Counted from the first letter of the stretch, positions 52,940 through 64,000 are shown. The stretch is 64,000 bases of DNA from Ichthyophis bannanicus (GCA_033557465.1 CM066037.1:204413156-204477155), one strand, 5' to 3'. Notes: generated by a model from the sequence alone, not told the origin. A program made the numbers and translations.

Positions 52940-54128
52940 CGCTCTATCTCTGGAGATTCCAAATCCCACCCTCATCCCTGGCAAACTTTGTCACTTTGCC
53001 CACAGGTGGCATCTTATCACATCAGAGCAGTGGAGACTGTCCATAGTACGGGAGTGGTACAAGCTTCATCTACAAAGTCTACCCCCCTGGACTTCTCCAA
53101 GAGAGTTACGCTCTCAGCCCCCTCTCTCTCTATTACAAGAGATCACCTCCCTGCCTCATGGAGCAATAGAGGTTCCACCATCCCAGCAGGGAATGAGCTT
53201 TTATTTTCCGTACTTCCTCATTCCAAAGAAGACAGGGGGATACAGGCCCATTCTGAACCTCTGAGAACTGAACAAGTACATGATATGGGAGAAATTCAAA
53301 ATGATCTCTCTAGGTACCCTTCTTTCCTATCTCCAGAGTCATATAAAGGAGGCATATACTCACATACTTATTAACTCACAGCACAGAAAGCTCCTGCGCT
53401 TCATGTTTCAAGAGAGACATTATAATACAGAGTCCTGCCTTTCAGCCTTGCCTCTGCCCCAAGAGTTTTCACAAAGTGCATGGCGGTAGTAGCCGCATTC
53501 CTAAGAACTCTCGGGATATTTATCTTCCCTTACTTAGACAGCTGGCTCATTTGAGCAGACACCTCTCTAGAGGCCAGCCTTTCTCTCTTGTGCACCATGC
53601 AAGTGCTACAACACTTGGGATTTGTAATAAATCTTCCTAAGTTTCAACTCGTTCCCTCCCAAACTCTAGAGTTCATAGGGGCTCTCTTAGACACTCAGCA
53701 ATCAAAAGCATTTCTGCCTCACCTCCGCTGCGCACGACTCAATCAGTTAGCATCTCAAGCAAGCCTCAAGAAGTTTCTCACTGCTCGAGATCTGCTACAT
53801 CTTCTAGGTCATATGGCATCAACCGTGCATGTTGTCCCATATGCTCGTAGCTCAATGGACACTGGCTTTCCAGTGGTCTCAGGCATCTGGTCGTCTCGAA
53901 GACAAAATAATGGTCTCTATCCACCTAATCTCATCTCTCCAGTGGTGGCAATCCCCAGAAAACCTCCTGGTAGGGTCACCTTTTCAGATGCCAGCACATC
54001 CTTGTACCCTGAAGACGGATGCATCCAAATTGGGCTGGGGTGCCCTATTGGACAATCTCTCCACTCAGGGGCTTTGGTCTCATCAGGAGTCAAAACTCTA
54101 CATAAATCTGCTGGAGCTCAGAGCCATT
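52940..54128 (+). pseudogene. DIRS-G reverse transcriptase (first part)
   Basis: Encodes 'GKLCHFAHRWHLITSEQW', 'FYFPYFLIPKKTGGYRPILNL', 'EKFKMISLGTLLSYLQS', then 'KEAYTHILI' where other copies have 'LDLKDAYTH'. The YLDD box is changed to YLDS (53531-53542). 'FIGALLDTQQSKAFLPH' and the RNase H start 'LKTDASKLGWGAL' and 'LLELRAI' follow. It breaks off at 54128 where DIRS-F begins and continues at 59839. Confidence 0.84.
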
Positions 54129-54290
54129 ATCCAGGACCAAGCAGGAAGTCAGTCTTCACATATGGGTGACGTCGGCGCTGACGGAGCCCTCGTGCGGAGC
54201 ATTTCCTCAGCTTTCAAAGAAAGCCTTTGGGAATGCAGTGCGCATGCACGGTCCCCTTCCCACCCAAGGGTGTGCCCTCTTGCTCAGTCT
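54129..54290 (+). repeat. DIRS-F left inverted terminal repeat
   Basis: Mirrors 59653-59808. Dyad 'gtcggcgctgac', an imperfect GGCGCC-type core. Confidence 0.9.
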
Positions 54291-54538
54291 TCTTTTTTCC
54301 GCGGAGCCTGACGGACGTGTGTCGTTGTTACCTGGTAAAAAGTTGATTTTCCTGCATGGATTCGTGCTTTTTTTGCCCAGTTTGACGCCGGTTTCCCTTC
54401 CCGCCTGGGTCCGGTACACCGGTATCGAGCCCGGAGCTACGTTTTCGTTTTTTGTCCTTCGTGACTAGCGTTCACGCTTTTTTCTCTTTTTCACTGGCAG
54501 TCCGGTTTTTTGACCTTGCAGGAGCCCTTTTTCCCCCC

Positions 54539-56422
54539 ATGACTGCCAGCGGGTTCAAGAAGTGTGATCGGTGTAAGAAGCTGATGTCTCTCACCGACAC
54601 ACATTACTGCTGCCTCCGGTGCCTTGGGCCCGACCATGACCCGGTGGTCTGTGTCCCGTGTGGCAAAATGTCCTCTAAGGCGCTGAGGAGCCGTCAACAT
54701 CAGCGTGAAAGACTCTTTTCTGACTCCGCGTCTGGCCAGGCCCGGACTTCGTCAAAGGCCTCGACATCTCGGGAGTCTGACCCCGAGCACCGTCGAGGCT
54801 CCTCTGAAAGGGGGTCTCCTTCGAGGGAACACAGAAGGAAGAAGAAACCCGCGAGGGCGGCATCGGTGGACGCTCTTGGCTCCTTGAGGGCCAGGTCGCA
54901 TAGCCCAGACTGTCGTCCCGGGTCCTCGGAGTCGGAGAGGCCTGCCAAGTTGCCTCGAGTGGAGCCGGAGTCCCTGAGTCATGTGAGTGCTGTTGTCCTC
55001 GTAGACTCCCCTCCGGGGGAGCCGACGTCGGGCCCCGAGTTGGGGGCTGCTGAGTCTCCTGAGCTGAGTCTCAGGTTGATGGCCTTGGAGAGCAGCTTGG
55101 CTGCCTTCATGGAGCAGCAGCGGGTACTGATCGCCGGTTTGACTGGTGCATCTGCCCTGACCTCCGGGACCTCGACGTCCAAGTCGATCCCGGAGGCTGA
55201 GCCAATCCTCGAGTTGATGCAGTCTCGAGTCGATCCTCGGCCAAGGTCCTCCTCGGCCTCCTGCTTGGGACCGAGGTCGTCGACGCCGGTGCCCTCGGCG
55301 TCGGGGCAGATGGCTTCGGTGCCTGCACAGCCGGAGCCACTCGATTCCTCCTCAGAGGGGTCAGAGTGGGAGATGGAGGACGAGGAGTCCCCGGATATGT
55401 TCCGGACCCGGTGCGTCCCATCGGACTCACCAGAGTCCGAGCCTTGGAGACGGTCCCCACCGGAGGATACCCGGTTCTCGGACTTCGTGCGGGACATAGC
55501 CAAAGCCTTGTCCTTCCCCGTGGATCCCGAGGAGGAGCCTCTAGCCGAAGAGCTCGAGGCCCTCCAGTATGACTCTCTGCCTAAGGAGGCCTTTACTGTA
55601 CCGGTTCCTCCGATGCTGGAACGGCTGCTCTTCCGCATGTGGGAGGCACCGGCCTCAGCGCCGGTTCTCAGCAAACGGGTCGATTCCATTTATTGAGTCC
55701 ATAAGAGCCCTGGGTTCCAGAAGGCACAGCTACCGCACCACTCCATGGTTGTGGAATCGGCCATGCATCGTCTGAAGAGGGAGGCCCGGAACCCTGATGC
55801 CCTCTGTAGAAAGTGCTTCCAGGGCTCTATGCTGGCGTGCCGTGTCCAGACTTACCAGCTGTACATGGGCATGTACCATCAGGATCTGGCAAAGGAGATT
55901 GCCGGGTTCTTAGCTGGCCTCTCCGAGGAACCTTTGCAGAGGTTTAAGTCTTTGTCATCTGGGATTCGAGAGTGCTCAAAGTTTATCTCTCGAACAGCCT
56001 ATGATGGCTTCGAGGCTTCGGCCCGAGTAGCCGTGGCTGGTATTGGTGCACGCCGTCAGGCCTGGCTACAGTCATCAGACCTCGAGCCATGGGTACAGGA
56101 CAAGTTGGTCGATGTCCCTTGCCGAGGTGAGAACCTTTTTGGCAAACCCATGGCTGAAAAGGCTGCAGAACTCGAGTCTGAGACTCTCACCAGGACAAGA
56201 TTGTCCAGGAAAACCTCTGCCCCTTCTCAGAAGGAGAAGGGTTCGGGGAAAAAGCCCTTTTACCCAAGGAAGGCTACTGCCTACAAATCCTACCCTCATT
56301 TTCAGGCCTCTGCAGCTCCCCATCAGAGTCAGCAGGCCAAGGGGCAGGGACATGGGCCCCGTAGGCAGAAAACCCCCAAGCCATCAGCTCAGGCTCCTGC
56401 ACAGCAGGGAGCGGGGTTTTGA
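54539..56422 (+). pseudogene. DIRS-F gag-like gene (single in-frame stop)
   Basis: 627 codons from MTASGFKKCDRCKKLM to 'APAQQGAGF', all in one frame, with only a TGA at 55694-55696 (Arg codon CGA in DIRS-D). The Cys/His cluster is present at residues ~8-45 (the expected His-Asp-Cys becomes HYCC, and CGPC becomes CVPC). About 12 codons are missing in frame near 55777 ('HRLKREARNPD'). 'SSDLEPWVQDKLVDVPCRGENLFGK' and the basic Pro/Gln tail are as in DIRS-D. It is close to intact. Confidence 0.87.
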
Positions 56423-56469
56423 CTCCCATTGCATAGCCTCTCCTCCTCAGCTGGCTCCTCTCAGCACAG

Positions 56470-58314
56470 GAGGCCGGCTGACACTGTATGCCCACAGGTG
56501 GTCAGCCATAACAGGGGATACCTGAGTACTGAGCATAGTCCAGAATGGCTATTTGCTCCACTTCAACCAGTTACGCCCCTTCTATTTTCCAGAAGAGCCT
56601 CCAAGACTCCCTCTTCACAGGAACCTCCTCCTTCAGGAGTTGACAAGTCTTCTAAAGGAGCAGGCAGTGGAACCGGTGCCTCACCACCTGAGAGGCCAAG
56701 GCTTCTATTCAAGGTACTTTCTGGTACCAAAAAGGACAGGAGGCCTCAGGCCCATCCTAGACTTGTGAAATCTCAACAAGTTCCTGGAGAGGGAAAAGTT
56801 CAAGATGCTTGGGATACTGCTGCCCTACTCCAGCAGGGAGATTAGCTATGCTCCTTAGACCTAAAGGATGCTTATACTCACATCCTCTTTCATCCAGACC
56901 ACAGACACTATCTCAGATTTGTAGTGGGAGGAAATCATTTTCATTACAGAGTACTTTCATTTGGCCTCACCTCTGCCCCCAGGGTTTTCACCAAGTGCCT
57001 GGCGGTGGGGGCGGCCTATCTCAGAAACCAGGGCATCTTTGTCTTTCCATACCTGGACAACTGGCTCATCAGGGGTCAGTCTCCACAAGAGTCTGGCCAG
57101 GCCACCCTTCGCACTGTTTCTCTTCTTCAGCATCTAGGCTTCGTGGTAAACTTCGCAAAGTCCACTTTGCTCCCCTCACAGAACATGGAGTTCATAGGGG
57201 CAATATTGGATACACTCCAGGTGAAGGCTTATTTGCCCGAGGACAGGGCCCACAGACTGATAGCGTTGGCTAATCAGTTCCAGAGCGGTTCTCTGGTCTC
57301 CGCCAGAAACTTCCTAAGGCTCTTGGGCCACATGGCATCCACGGTCCATGTAACTCTGAATGCCCGCCTGCACATGCGACCTGCTCAGTGGTGCCTCAGA
57401 GCTCAGTGGGTGCAAGCCACAGGCGACTTAAAAGGGTGTCCAAACTGCTGACAGCCTCCCTATGGTGGTGGCTGCATCTCCCAAACCTGGTCCAGGGGGT
57501 GCCTTTTCAGGCGCCTCCCCACACAGAGGTGCTGACAACAGATGCTTCCCTTCAGGGCTGGGGTGCACATTGCTAGGGGGCTTGCAGTCAGGACCTCTGG
57601 TCTCCTGGGAAGTCCACACAGTAGATCAATCTATTGGAATAGCGAGCTATCCGCTTAGCTCTACAGACTTTCTCTCATGTCCTCTCTCACCAGTCTGTCT
57701 TAGTCCAGACAGACAATCAAGTGGCAATGTTCTACGTGGACAAGCAAGGGGGCACAGGCTCCAAACTTCTGTGTCAGGAGGCACAACCCCTGTGCTCCTG
57801 GGCAATCAAACACAATATGTTTCTCAAGGCAGTTTATCTGCCTGGCCAGGAAAATTGCCTGGCAGACAGATTGAGCAGGATTCTACAGCCTCACGAATGG
57901 CAGTTGAATCTTCTGGTGGTCCAAGAGATCTTTCTAAGATGGGGTCTTCCAGTCATCGATCTCTTTGTGATTCCACTGAACCGTCAGCTACCCAGGTTCT
58001 GTTCCAGACAACCGCATCCTCTGCGAGTAGCAGCGGATGCGTTTCTAATCTCTTGGTCTACGGGCCTACTGTATGCGTTTCCTCCCACGCCTTTAGTGGC
58101 CTGAACCTTGTTCAAGGTTCTTCAGGACAAGGCCTCGGTGATTCTGGTAGCCCCCAGATGGCCGAGGCAGGCGTGGTTTCCACTCCTGCAGTTGGCGGTG
58201 GACACTCCACTCCCTCTGTGGGTGCATCACGATCTCATGTCTCAAGACCAGGGATCTCTCCTGCACCCCAACCTCAAATCCCTCAATCTGATGGCCTGGC
58301 TGCTGAAAGGGTAG
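56470..58314 (+). pseudogene. DIRS-F reverse transcriptase-RNase H-methyltransferase-like gene (broken, YLDN)
   Basis: 'GRLTLYAHRWSAITGD' then stop (~56523). 'GFYSRYFLVPKRTGGLRPILDL' then stop at 56766-56768. Frame changes follow. 'LSFGLTSAPRVFTK' and the catalytic box read YLDN (57050-57061): the second Asp is lost. A further shift near 57440 follows. The RNase H end is 'NQVAMFYVDKQGG' and 'ENCLADRLSR'. 'VIDLFVIPLN', 'YAFPPTPLV', a TGA at ~58102, and 'APRWPRQAWF' lead to the stop at 58314. Confidence 0.86.
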
Positions 58315-59341
58315 TTCTAGCCCCCTTACTTCTTCCTAAGGAGGTGGATTGCCTCCTAGGAGGCAATCTACCTGTAAATCTTATACCCTCAAGTGACGTA
58401 GGTTTTCCACCTGGTGTGCTCAGCACCAGGAGGATCTTTTTTCGTGCCTGGTTCCAGTGGTGCTACAGTACCCGCTCCACCTCTCGGACCTAGGCCTTAA
58501 ATCCAACTCTGTTTGGGTCCACCTCAGTGCTCTATCGGCACACCACTCACAGGTAGAGGGCCAATCTCTGTCGGGCCATCCCTTGGTGTCCCGCTTCCTC
58601 AGAGGCCTGCTTTTGCTCAAGCCTCTGATCCGTCCACCAGCCACTGAATGGGATTTGAATGTGGTATTGCAGCAACTTACTTGCCCACCGTTTAAGCTGA
58701 TGGCTACCTGTCATTTACGCTTCCTTTCCTGGAAGACGACATTCTTAGTGGCTCTTACCTCGACCAGGCGTGTGAGTGAACTACAAGCTCTGGTTTCTGA
58801 TAGACCGTACACATGGTTCTATAAGAACAGGGTGGTCTTGCGGACTCACCCTAAGTTCCTTCCGAAGGTTGTCTCCTCCTTCCACCTCAATCAGGAGGTG
58901 GTTCTTCCAACATTCTTCCCCAGGCCGCATGCCAGCCAGGCTGAAACAGTCCTGCATACCCTGGACTGTAGAAGGGCGTTGTCCTTTTACATTGACCGTA
59001 CGCAGGGGCATCGAAGGGCTGCTCAGCTCTTCGTATCTTTTGATCCTAATAAACTGGGTTTTCCTGTCTCCAAGCGTATGTTGTCCCTTTGGGTAGCGGA
59101 TTGTATCGCTTGGGCGTACAGGGCAGCCGGCCCCTCCTTGCAGGGTCGAGTCACGGCCCACTGTGTCAGGGCGAAGGCCGCGTCAGTAGCCCATCTCCGC
59201 TCTGTTCCGTTGGCAGACATCTGCCGGGCCGCTACTTGGTCTTCAAGCCAGACTTTTGCGGCTCACTATGGCCTCGAGAGGGAGTCCCATAGGGACAGTG
59301 CTTTCGGACAGGCGGTACTCCGTAATCTCTTTGAGGTTTAG
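58315..59341 (+). pseudogene. DIRS-F tyrosine recombinase (frameshift near the start)
   Basis: The N-terminal part is read in the frame 57462-58493 ('VLAPLLLPKEV'). A small deletion near 58355 and a shift push the rest into the frame 58457-59341, which is open for 294 codons. That frame has catalytic Arg in 'TRRVSEL', HxxR as 'AHCVRAKA' and Tyr in 'AAHYGLERES'. The catalytic domain is complete, but the core-binding part is damaged. Confidence 0.86.
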
Positions 59342-59478
59342 GCAACTCCTACCCTCCGGCCCTTGTATTGGGCTACCGTACGGGGGCATTCTCAGAAAGG
59401 ATTCTTTCACAGATGCTGACGCTCTAGAGGGAGCTTATTTTTCAGCTTGGGTCCCCGGTAGCCTGTAGCTGGGGGGTC

Positions 59479-59574
59479 CCATATGTGAGGACTGACTTCC
59501 TGCTTGGTCCTGGAGAAAGAGTAGTTACTCACCTGTAACAGGTGTTCTCCAGGAGCAGCAGGAATCAGTCCTCA
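59479..59574 (+). repeat. DIRS-F ICR
   Basis: Complements the left and right ends. The minus strand reads 'gtaactactctttctccagg', the same junction as DIRS-D. The real right end of F has lost the C (gtaactacttttt). Confidence 0.9.
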
Positions 59575-59652
59575 CGACCCTTCCTCCTCCCCTTGGAGTT
59601 GCAGTCCTATGATTAATTTGGTTGTTTTGCTGTGTTTTAGTTATGTCATCAG

Positions 59653-59838
59653 ACTGAGCAAGATGGCACCCTTGGGTGGGAAGGGGACCGCGCATGCGCC
59701 CTGCATTCCCAAAGGCTTTCTTTGAAAGCTGGGGAAATGCTCCGCACGAGGGCTCCGTCGGCGCCGATGTCAACCATATGTGAGGACTGATTCCTGCTGC
59801 TCCTGGAGAACACCTGTTACAGGTGAGTAACTACTTTT
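59653..59838 (-). repeat. DIRS-F right inverted terminal repeat plus extension
   Basis: Mirrors the left ITR to 59808. The extension to 59838 has 'cacctgttacaggtgagt'. Confidence 0.9.
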
Positions 59839-60480
59839 TCACAGTGCTCTCAAAGTCTTCCAGGACCATCTTAGATTCCACACAGTTCTAGTCCAGAAGG
59901 ACAATCAAGTAGCCATGTTCTACTTGAATAAGCAAGGTGGAACAGGCTCTTGGACCCTCTGCAGCGAAGCCCTGCATCTGTGGTCTTTTGCCATACAGCA
60001 TCACATTCACCTACTTGCGGTGTATCTTCCAGGCAAACATAATGTCTTGGTGGACAAACTCAGTCGAGTCCTTCTACCCCATGAGTGGTCTGTCCATGCA
60101 GACAAAGTCGCTCACTTCTTTCAGATCTGGGGAACCTCAGAGGTAGACCTATTCGCAAGTCCTCAGAATGCCAAGCTGTTTCGCTTCTGCTCCAGGACCC
60201 CTGCACTGGACAGCCAACAGGTGGATGCTTTTCACCTCCACTGTGGTCAGGGCTTCCTATATGCTTTCCCTCCCATTCCCCTCATTCCCAAGACACTTTT
60301 CAAACTCCAGAGCCCCACGCTGGCCACGACAACCGTGATATCCTCTCCTTCTATGTCTGTCTCGGGCTCAACCCGTAGATCTGGGATCTGCTCCAGATCT
60401 TCTCTCTCAGGAGGAGGGGACACTGCTCCATCCCAATCCAAAGTCCCTCCATCTTACAGCATGGCTGCTGAAGGCATAGC
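59839..60480 (+). pseudogene. DIRS-G RNase H end and methyltransferase-like region
   Basis: Continues DIRS-G after DIRS-F: 'TVLKVFQDHL', 'NQVAMFYLNKQGGTGSW', 'VLVDKLSRVLLPHEW', 'EVDLFASPQN', 'YAFPPIPLIPKTLFKL' in an open stretch 59915-60300. A deletion before the 'PRWPRQ' block then shifts the frame. Confidence 0.84.
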
Positions 60481-61412
60481 CTTCCAGGACATTAACCTCT
60501 CTCAACAGGTTAAGGATATCCTTTTAGCTTCCAGGAAGCCTTCCACCAGGCATCAAATGGCATAGATTTTCTCTCTGGTGGTCACAGATCCAGAGAGAGG
60601 GCACTTAACCCCTTCTCTGCTCCAGTGGATGCATTACTTGAGTATCTTCGCCACCTGTCGTCTTCTGAACTTAAAACCAACTCGATACACCTCAGTGCAA
60701 TTGCGGCCTCTCACATGCCTTTAGATGGTCAACCCTTCTCTTCTCAGCCGCTTGTAGCATGCTTTATGAGGGGTCTTCTATTAACCAAACCTCCCATTAA
60801 GCCCCCTCCAGTGGCATGGGATCTCAGTGTTCTAGGATAGCTTCTCAAGCCGTCCTTTGAACCTCTAGCCACTATCTCTCTGAAGTTTCTCACATGGAAG
60901 GTCACCTTCCTTATTGCTCTCCTCACTTTATGCCAAAGGTGGTCTCTCCCTTCCATTTAAATCAGTCAGTCTACCTCCCTGTCTTTTTCCCTAGACCTAA
61001 TTTCTCTAGGGCAGAGGCAACCCTTCACATTCTGGATTGCAAATGTGCTTTGGCTTTTTATCTCCAGAGAACTCGAGAGCACCAAAAAGCTTCCCAACAT
61101 CTCATCTCCTTTGACTTGAGTCACCTAGGCTTGCCAGTATCTAAGTGAACTCTCTCCCGGTGAATTGCGGACTGCATCTCCTTTGCTTAAGAAAGTGCAG
61201 ATCTCTCTCTTGAGGGTCACTTCACTGCACATAATGTTCGTGCCATGGCTTCCTCCAGGGAAAATCTACGCTCTGTAGCAATTGATGAGATATGCAAAGC
61301 AGCAACTTGGTCTTCTGTCCACACTTTTGCTGCTCACTATTGCCTGGACAAGGACTCCTGCCAGGATGCCTCGTTTGGCCAAGTTGTTCTTCAGCATCTC
61401 TTTCAGACTTAG
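60460..61412 (+). pseudogene. DIRS-G tyrosine recombinase (degraded)
   Basis: Begins 'DINLSQQVKDILLASRKPSTR' (~60490-60550). A stop is at 60563-60565. 'KPPIKPPPVAWDLSVL' is near 60800, and a stop and deletions from ~60838 to 60925 remove the catalytic Arg block. 'HFMPKVVSPFHLNQSVYLPVFF' follows. The HxxR area survives ('AHNVRAMA', ~61230). The end is 'AAHYCLDKDSCQDASF', stop at 61412. It is inactive. Confidence 0.84.
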
Positions 61413-61542
61413 ATCAACTCCTACCCTCCATCCCGGGTTTCGATACTAAACATCCTTGGAGGATACATGACCTACCTAGTTGTGCCTGTGATCCACAGCT
61501 CATCTTGAGGTCGTCTCTCTGGCATCTTCGAGCTAGGTAGTC

Positions 61543-61639
61543 CCATATGTGAAGACTACATTCCTGCTTGTTCCTGGAGATAGCATAGTTACCTGTAACA
61601 GGTGATCTCCGGGAACAGCAGAAATTTAGCCTTCACAAC
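61543..61639 (+). repeat. DIRS-G ICR
   Basis: First part complements the left end, second part the right end. A few bases are lost ('gttacctgtaac' instead of 'gttacttacctgtaac'). Confidence 0.87.
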
Positions 61640-61714
61640 CCACCCTCCTCCCCTAGAAGTTGTAGGTCATTTTCTTCTCTTCTCCTTCTTTCCTTTTATC
61701 TCAGCTACAAACTC

Positions 61715-61903
61715 AACTGAGGAGGGAGAGCTGGAAAGGCGGGAAGGCACTACGCAGGCACAGTGGGATGCTCCCAAAGGCTTTCTTATTGGACGCTGGG
61801 GAGCGTTACCGCGCGGGCTTCGTCGGTACTGACATTAGCCATATGTGAAGACTAAACTCCTGCTGTTCCCGGAGATCACCTGTTACTGGTGAGCAACTAC
61901 GCT
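61715..61903 (-). repeat. DIRS-G right inverted terminal repeat plus extension
   Basis: Mirrors the left ITR to ~61876. The extension has 'cacctgttactggtgagcaac', a decayed form of the dyad and splice-donor-like sequence. Confidence 0.87.
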
Positions 61904-62420
61904 TCCTCTGAGGGAGAGACTTGGAGGAATATAATGAGGTATAAAATTGTCAAAATTGATCCATGATTTTGTCATCCTCGAAATGAAGTTTCTAGGAATC
62001 ATCCTTAATAGCAGAGATATGAATCTTAGTTCTGCATCCTTTAAGGGACCACACAGTTGGTCTCAGAAAAATAGCATGACCATGCTAGAAACAGTTGATG
62101 TCCTGCTTTGTTTGCTTAGTAGTTTGTTATACTTGGATGGAATGGTAAAGGAAGACCACAAAGGCACTAAACAATTCGATTTGTTGAGTGGGTAATATTT
62201 GGGGTCAAAACAGGAAACCCTGAAGTGTCAGCTTCATTAGAAGAAGGTGGCAAGGCTAAGTTTTCTCTTATAGTTGTAATGTTTTTATGAAAGAAGTCAG
62301 AAAAAAGATCTGCTGATAAGATTGTGTCATTTTCTGTCTAATGTGGTACATTAGATATCCTTGAGATAACTTGAAAAAGTTGCTTAGGGTAATTCTCCCA
62401 AGATTGAACGAGTATTGAAT
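61904..62420 (-). pseudogene. LINE fragment upstream of RT, antisense (tentative)
   Basis: The minus strand reads 'NDTILSADLFSDFFHKNITTIRENL' near 62330-62240, resembling the linker before RT in L2/CR1-type LINEs ('ADFFxxKIxxIR'). The rest is broken. Whether it belongs to the same copy as the L1-like piece left of DIRS-G is not settled. 62421-63340 shows no feature I can support. Confidence 0.45.
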
Positions 62421-63344
62421 AAGAGTTTCTTTGCTTTACATATGTAGAAGTGATACTTTTTCCTTATACTTTTTCCTTACAAATTAAGCTATCTTTCTGC
62501 AACTTGGTCTTTTGTCACTTTTTCATTGCTTGTTTAAACTAGCTTTTTGAAAGGGACAGGTCTGGTTAATGCCATGGGTGTGATTGTTGTGGGATAAGTG
62601 ATACCTCCCTTAAAGGGGCTACAGAAACTAGCATAGATTCTAGGACATTGTGCCAGCAGGTTGCCTGTTCTAAAGATCGCCTGTCACAATTTATTTGGGA
62701 AAGTCTTCAGGCTTTCCCTAGATGGTCCATGTTCAGCCCCTTTAAGTAGTGACAGAGCAGTAAATTCCCTTTCAGTGATCTTCAAAGAATTGTGACCATG
62801 AATATTGAGGTCACAGGACCATGAAATTCTATGTAGAGGAAAACATTGAAAGAACCTGCAGCCATCTCAGGTTGAATGATAGATTAAAAGGGCAAGATGT
62901 GTACATGAGATGGGGCAAGCTTGTGCTAAATATGAAACCTTCCTCTCCCTCAACCAGGTTTCATTCAGAATTAACTATGTTCCTGAAAAAGGATGTGAAT
63001 AATCATTTTTTTCTTTTTAATGGAAGGACAGTTCAGTAAACCTGTAGTTTATGGCAGGAGAGCACCCTCAGAGGAGGGAACTGAATCGTATGCGAAGTTT
63101 CACTTAAAAGAGGTATCAAGCAGCCATTAGAAGGTTTTGGTAAGTTATGAAACCACTTCTGGTGTCTCTCTGCCCTACCAAATTGTAATAGATTATCAGG
63201 AAAGAGACCTGAGGCATATGTTCTGGTCTCTCCATAAAAAGAAAAGCACAAGAAAAATAATCGTTATGAAGGGAGACCTACATCCTCAGTGTATTAAAAT
63301 CCCTAGAAATCCCTAGTATATTAAAAACCACGATTAACAATTGA

Positions 63345-63583
63345 ATAATGTAAATATTTAACTAATGTAAATAGTTACAACATCTGCATAATTATATATT
63401 CCATGTTACTTGTTGTTGTTTACGAAAAGTTAATTGTACGTAGTTTGAAAAAACAAGATGTTCCATGTAAAACCATGTTCATTATGTTAATTGTAAACTG
63501 TTCATTGTGTTACTTGTAAACCGCCTTTGATCTTGGGAAAAAGCGGTATAGAAGAAAAGCATAAATAAATAAATAAATAAATA
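63345..63583 (+). mobile_element. L2-type LINE/SINE 3' end
   Basis: Ends 'gtaaaccgcctttgatcttgggaaaaagcggtatagaa...' followed by (AAAT)n at 63560-63583. The upstream part is AT-rich without a coding frame. Confidence 0.7.
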
Positions 63584-63617
63584 AGGGAGTGCTTGTTCTG
63601 CTCCTTAGATGTGCACC

Positions 63618-63940
63618 ACTGTGGGAATGGTATTGTAGCAGTCTTCTGGGTTCTGATATCGCCTTGATTGCAAGTATGGGCAGAGCCAAGAGCAGCACTT
63701 CACTACACTAGTTGGGATGAGACCAACTGTTGAAAGTGGAATCAGCTGTAAGCGAGAAATGCAAAATAATCATGTCATCCACACTCCCAAACACAACTTG
63801 TTCAGAGACAAAGTAAGTACTGCCACTCTCTGCAGTGAGAATGGTATTTCAGCCCTTTTCCAGTTCCAATGTCACCTTTATCGCAAACATCAGCAGAGTT
63901 GAGGGCAGTGCATCTCTACACTAATCGGGGTCGGACCTGC
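63618..63940. repeat. Diverged direct repeat, ~217-bp period
   Basis: 63618-63722 ('gggaatggtatt...cactacactagttgggatgagacc') and 63834-63940 ('gagaatggtatt...tctacactaatcggggtcggacc') align with many differences over ~105 bases. They are probably two copies of an unnamed repeat. 63941-64000: nothing noted. Confidence 0.5.
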
Positions 63941-64000
63941 TATGGCTTCTGGATCTGACTTGTCATTACGTCTCCAGTCACACAAATCCATCTGCCTCCA

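Larger units (their letters stand above)
54129..59838 (+). mobile_element. DIRS-F, family-2 DIRS nested in DIRS-G
   Basis: 5.71 kb, left end 'atccaggacc' (first bases changed from the usual ctccagg), right end '...gtaactacttttt'. It lies between 'gagccatt' and 'ttcacagtg' of the DIRS-G RNase H gene, so excision on paper restores that gene. No target duplication beyond shared Ts. Gag has one stop, RT several lesions including YLDN, and the recombinase one frameshift at its start. Confidence 0.93.
50777..61903 (+). mobile_element. DIRS-G, old family-1-like DIRS, split by DIRS-F
   Basis: Left part 50777-54128, right part 59839-61903 (~5.4 kb of its own). The ends are 'atctccagg' and 'gcaactacgct'. 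DIRS-F interrupts the RNase H codons 'LELRAI|FTVLKVF'. All genes carry many stops and frameshifts, and the RT active site is changed, so this is the oldest of the dated copies. Confidence 0.9.

Overview
The window is vertebrate repeat DNA with no recognisable host gene. Nearly every open frame belongs to a transposable element. Tyrosine-recombinase retrotransposons of the DIRS class dominate. Around them lie CR1, L2-type, RTE-like and L1/Tx1-like LINE fragments, a tRNA-derived SINE, and small DNA transposons (piggyBac-like, Tigger-like, possibly hAT). This mix, with abundant DIRS and L2/CR1, suggests an amphibian, most likely a caecilian. That is inference from repeat content; no single-copy gene confirms it.

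Layout. 1-2016: sparse repeats. 2017-7579: DIRS-A (family 1). 7580-11070: a hairpin, an L2 tail and a decayed third-family DIRS. 11071-19453: L2 and CR1 copies, the CR1 being split by a SINE/RTE chimera and by an L2. 19454-25112: DIRS-B (family 1), inserted in an antisense L2. 26259-41589: DIRS-C (family 2), broken up by an L2, by the complete DIRS-D (29304-36432), by a ~1.46-kb unknown insertion and by an L2 tail. DIRS-D itself carries a 1.39-kb TG...CA insertion with 4-bp target duplications. 41590-50776: an antisense L2 split by a CR1 that is itself split by a piggyBac-like MITE, then a cluster of foldback repeats containing a Tigger-like element, then an L1-like fragment. 50777-61903: DIRS-G (family-1-like, old), split in its RNase H region by DIRS-F (family 2, 54129-59838). 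61904-64000: LINE fragments and a diverged direct repeat.

Each DIRS copy has the same plan: left inverted terminal repeat (ITR); a gag-like gene with an N-terminal Cys/His cluster; an overlapping reverse transcriptase-RNase H-methyltransferase-like frame; a tyrosine recombinase (YR); an internal complementary region (ICR); and a right ITR with a ~27-31 bp extension. The ICR is the reverse complement of the two element ends joined together. This fits the established DIRS model, in which cDNA is circularised across the ICR and integrated by the YR without target-site duplication. The YR frames of A, B and D are uninterrupted, while most gag and RT frames carry stops or frameshifts.

Points worth attention: both nested insertion sites are readable to within a base or so; the ITR dyad keeps its symmetry while its core sequence differs between families and is echoed inside gag; the recombinase frame stays open for hundreds of codons across the RT-RNase H gene; every right end carries a splice-donor-like sequence; and there are two unidentified ~1.4-kb insertions, a ~1-kb foldback and a chimeric SINE-LINE insertion.
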